From: Thermoplasmata archaeon
Lineage (GTDB): Archaea; Thermoplasmatota; Thermoplasmata; GCA-020350865
NCBI GenBank assembly: GCA_020350865.1
Contig: CP070726.1
Coordinates: 1,799,357-1,809,138 of the forward strand
Length of the DNA: 9,782 bases
Reading direction: 5' to 3'
The notes below the pieces were generated by a model. It did no database searches. It had not been told where the DNA came from and saw only the letters and a program-made list of their open reading frames with translations. Position 1 is the first letter of the stretch, and every line of letters begins with the position of its first letter. This document shows positions 8,800-9,782 of this stretch, in pieces. Position numbers and translations under genes: made by a program.

Positions 8800-9351
8800 A
8801 TGGACAAGGAGAAACTGGTACACTTTTTCCAGAGGGCAGGACAGCTCAAGAACATCAAACGCGCAGGTTGGGTGAGGGCAGGTATCGCAGAGCCCGAATC
8901 CGTGGCAGACCATTGCTTTCGCACGGCCCTCATGGCCATGGTGCTGGGGGACCTGCTGGATGTGGATTCCGGAAAGCTTGTGAAGATGGCCCTGCTCCAC
9001 GATGTCGCCGAGATTGTGGCAGGGGATATCACACCCCACGATGGTATAGCAAGAGAGGATAAGTCAAGTTTAGAGAGGGAGGGTCTGGAGGAATTGCTGC
9101 AGCATATTCCCTGGGCAGGTGAGTACATCGGATTATGGCAGGAATACGAAGAGCAGAGGAGTGTGGAGGCCGAGCTTGTGAAAAACATTGACAAGCTGGA
9201 GATGGCCCTCCAGGCAATGGAGTATCAGCATCGTTATCCGGATTTGGATCTTTCGGAGTTCATCGAGGAGGCGAAAAACTTCATTTGCCATCCCGAGATT
9301 ATCGACCTCTTCATAAGTGGGTCATCCCACGGTCATCCCCCGAAAAATTAA
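8800..9351 (+). CDS. HD-domain phosphohydrolase, HDDC2/YfbR-like 5'-deoxynucleotidase family
   Basis: A 183-residue metal-dependent phosphohydrolase. The family removes the 5' phosphate from (deoxy)nucleoside monophosphates. All key residues are present: His38 (PESVADHCFR), His67-Asp68 (LLHDVAE), Glu71, Asp76 (GDITPHD) and Asp131 (NIDKLEMALQAMEYQ); these correspond to His33, His68, Asp69, Glu72, Asp77 and Asp137 of E. coli YfbR. Overall it reads closer to HDDC2, with the opening HFFQRAGQLKNIKRAGW, the EYEEQRSVEAELVK stretch and a HPEIIDL ending. ATG 8800 is preferred, with GGGGTGG five bases upstream; a GTG at 8791 in the same frame is the alternative. It lies 21 nt after the aldolase-like gene with no promoter between them, so both are probably one transcript. 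Role: nucleotide pool control or salvage, inferred from the family. Complete and unremarkable in itself. Confidence 0.92.
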   Translation: MDKEKLVHFFQRAGQLKNIKRAGWVRAGIAEPESVADHCFRTALMAMVLGDLLDVDSGKLVKMALLHDVAEIVAGDITPHDGIAREDKSSLEREGLEELLQHIPWAGEYIGLWQEYEEQRSVEAELVKNIDKLEMALQAMEYQHRYPDLDLSEFIEEAKNFICHPEIIDLFISGSSHGHPPKN

Positions 9352-9371
9352 TATGCCAGAACACTTCAAGG

Positions 9372-9376
9372 TTTTT
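9372..9376 (+). terminator. Short T run, possible terminator of the aldolase/HD operon
   Basis: Five T (GTTTTTCC) 20 nt after the HD gene stop. Such tracts can stop archaeal polymerase, but five is short. A TATA-like CTTATTTG follows at 9380-9387 and may serve the ABC gene. Confidence 0.3.
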
Positions 9377-9424
9377 CCATCTTATTTGTGAACAGGTTAA
9401 ACATGTCAGTAACAGTGGAGCCTG

Positions 9425-9782
9425 ATGTCCATGAAAAGCGAGGCATCCTTTGTCATCGAGACCCGCAACCTGTCCAAGCACTTCAAGGACGTCAGGGCTG
9501 TGGACGACCTGACCATGAGGGTGCCCAAGGGGGAGATATTCGGTTTCCTTGGTCCCAACGGTGCCGGTAAGACCACCACCATAAAGATGATCGTCGGATT
9601 GATCCATCCCACAGGAGGAGAGGTCTTCATTAAAGGGGTAAAATCGGGTCCAAACGTGGTGGAGGTCAGAAGGGATATCGGATTCCTTCCCGAGAGGATC
9701 GCACTTTTCGACAATCTCACCCCAGTTCAGACATTGGACTTCTTCTGCGAACTGAAAGGGGTCGACAAATCCATTGTGAAAT
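9425..9782 (+). CDS. ABC transporter ATP-binding protein, N-terminal 119 codons, cut by window edge
   Basis: Cytoplasmic ATPase subunit of an ABC transporter. The beginning ETRNLSKHFKDVRAVDDLTM is followed by GEIFGFLGPNGAGKTTTIKM, with the Walker A motif GPNGAGKT at 43-50, then LIHPTGGEVFIKG. The Q-loop region reads IGFLPERIALFDNLTP, with Glu in place of the usual Gln; this is common in the ABC-2 export/drug-resistance type, so an exporter partner with a separate membrane subunit is likely downstream. The signature motif, Walker B and H-loop are beyond the edge. An in-frame TAA at 9410-9412 limits the start; ATG 9425 (GTGGAG just upstream, 4 nt) and ATG 9431 (10 nt) are both possible. Cargo cannot be told from this part. 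Confidence 0.93.
   Translation, partial: MSMKSEASFVIETRNLSKHFKDVRAVDDLTMRVPKGEIFGFLGPNGAGKTTTIKMIVGLIHPTGGEVFIKGVKSGPNVVEVRRDIGFLPERIALFDNLTPVQTLDFFCELKGVDKSIVK

Noticed and set aside
9742..9782. Glu in the Q-loop of the ABC ATPase as a defect
   Set aside because: YLPE/FLPE at this place is common in ABC-2 type exporter ATPases, so it is not a sign of lost function.

Overview
The window looks like chromosomal DNA of a euryarchaeon, most likely of the Thermoplasmata-like lineages. The grounds are an archaeal-type mevalonate gene set (HTH regulator, HMG-CoA synthase, archaeal thiolase), TATA boxes rather than -10/-35 promoters, two genes whose best ATG lies about 27 nt from the TATA centre (a leaderless layout), GGAG/GGAGG ribosome sites elsewhere, and a very large secreted protein with LamG and EF-hand-like modules. 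No rRNA, tRNA, CRISPR array, IS element or phage gene was seen. The lineage is an inference.

Left part, minus strand (1-2285): a regulator gene with an 18-bp inverted repeat next to its TATA box is followed by HMG-CoA synthase (17-nt gap) and then by an acetyl-CoA acetyltransferase (thiolase) that starts inside the synthase stop codon (GTGA overlap) and runs off the left edge. This is the first part of the mevalonate pathway for isoprenoid membrane lipids. The thiolase has Gly where the family normally has its nucleophilic Cys.

Middle, minus strand (2366-4281): two separately promoted membrane protein genes share an 88-residue C-terminal domain (about 36% identical by hand count) that follows a pair of membrane helices. 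The longer one is broken by one extra base in an A6/T6 run; taking one base out restores a longer N-terminus with its own ATG, GGAG site and TATA box. Their function is not known to me.

Right-centre, plus strand (4401-8040): a single gene, divergent from the membrane genes, encodes a 1197-residue exported protein. Its order is signal peptide, a LamG fold split by a roughly 125-residue insertion, beta-rich domains, two calcium-type loops, and a C-terminal clan CD (legumain/C13-like) cysteine peptidase domain with a His-Gly / Cys pair 42 residues apart.

Right part, plus strand (8104-9782): a two-gene operon encodes a class II aldolase-family protein with one zinc ligand changed (His to Gln) and an HDDC2/YfbR-type HD phosphohydrolase with all metal and catalytic residues. 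They may act together on (deoxy)nucleotide or sugar-phosphate turnover, but this is inference. An ABC transporter ATPase of the ABC-2 export type begins after them and is cut by the right edge.
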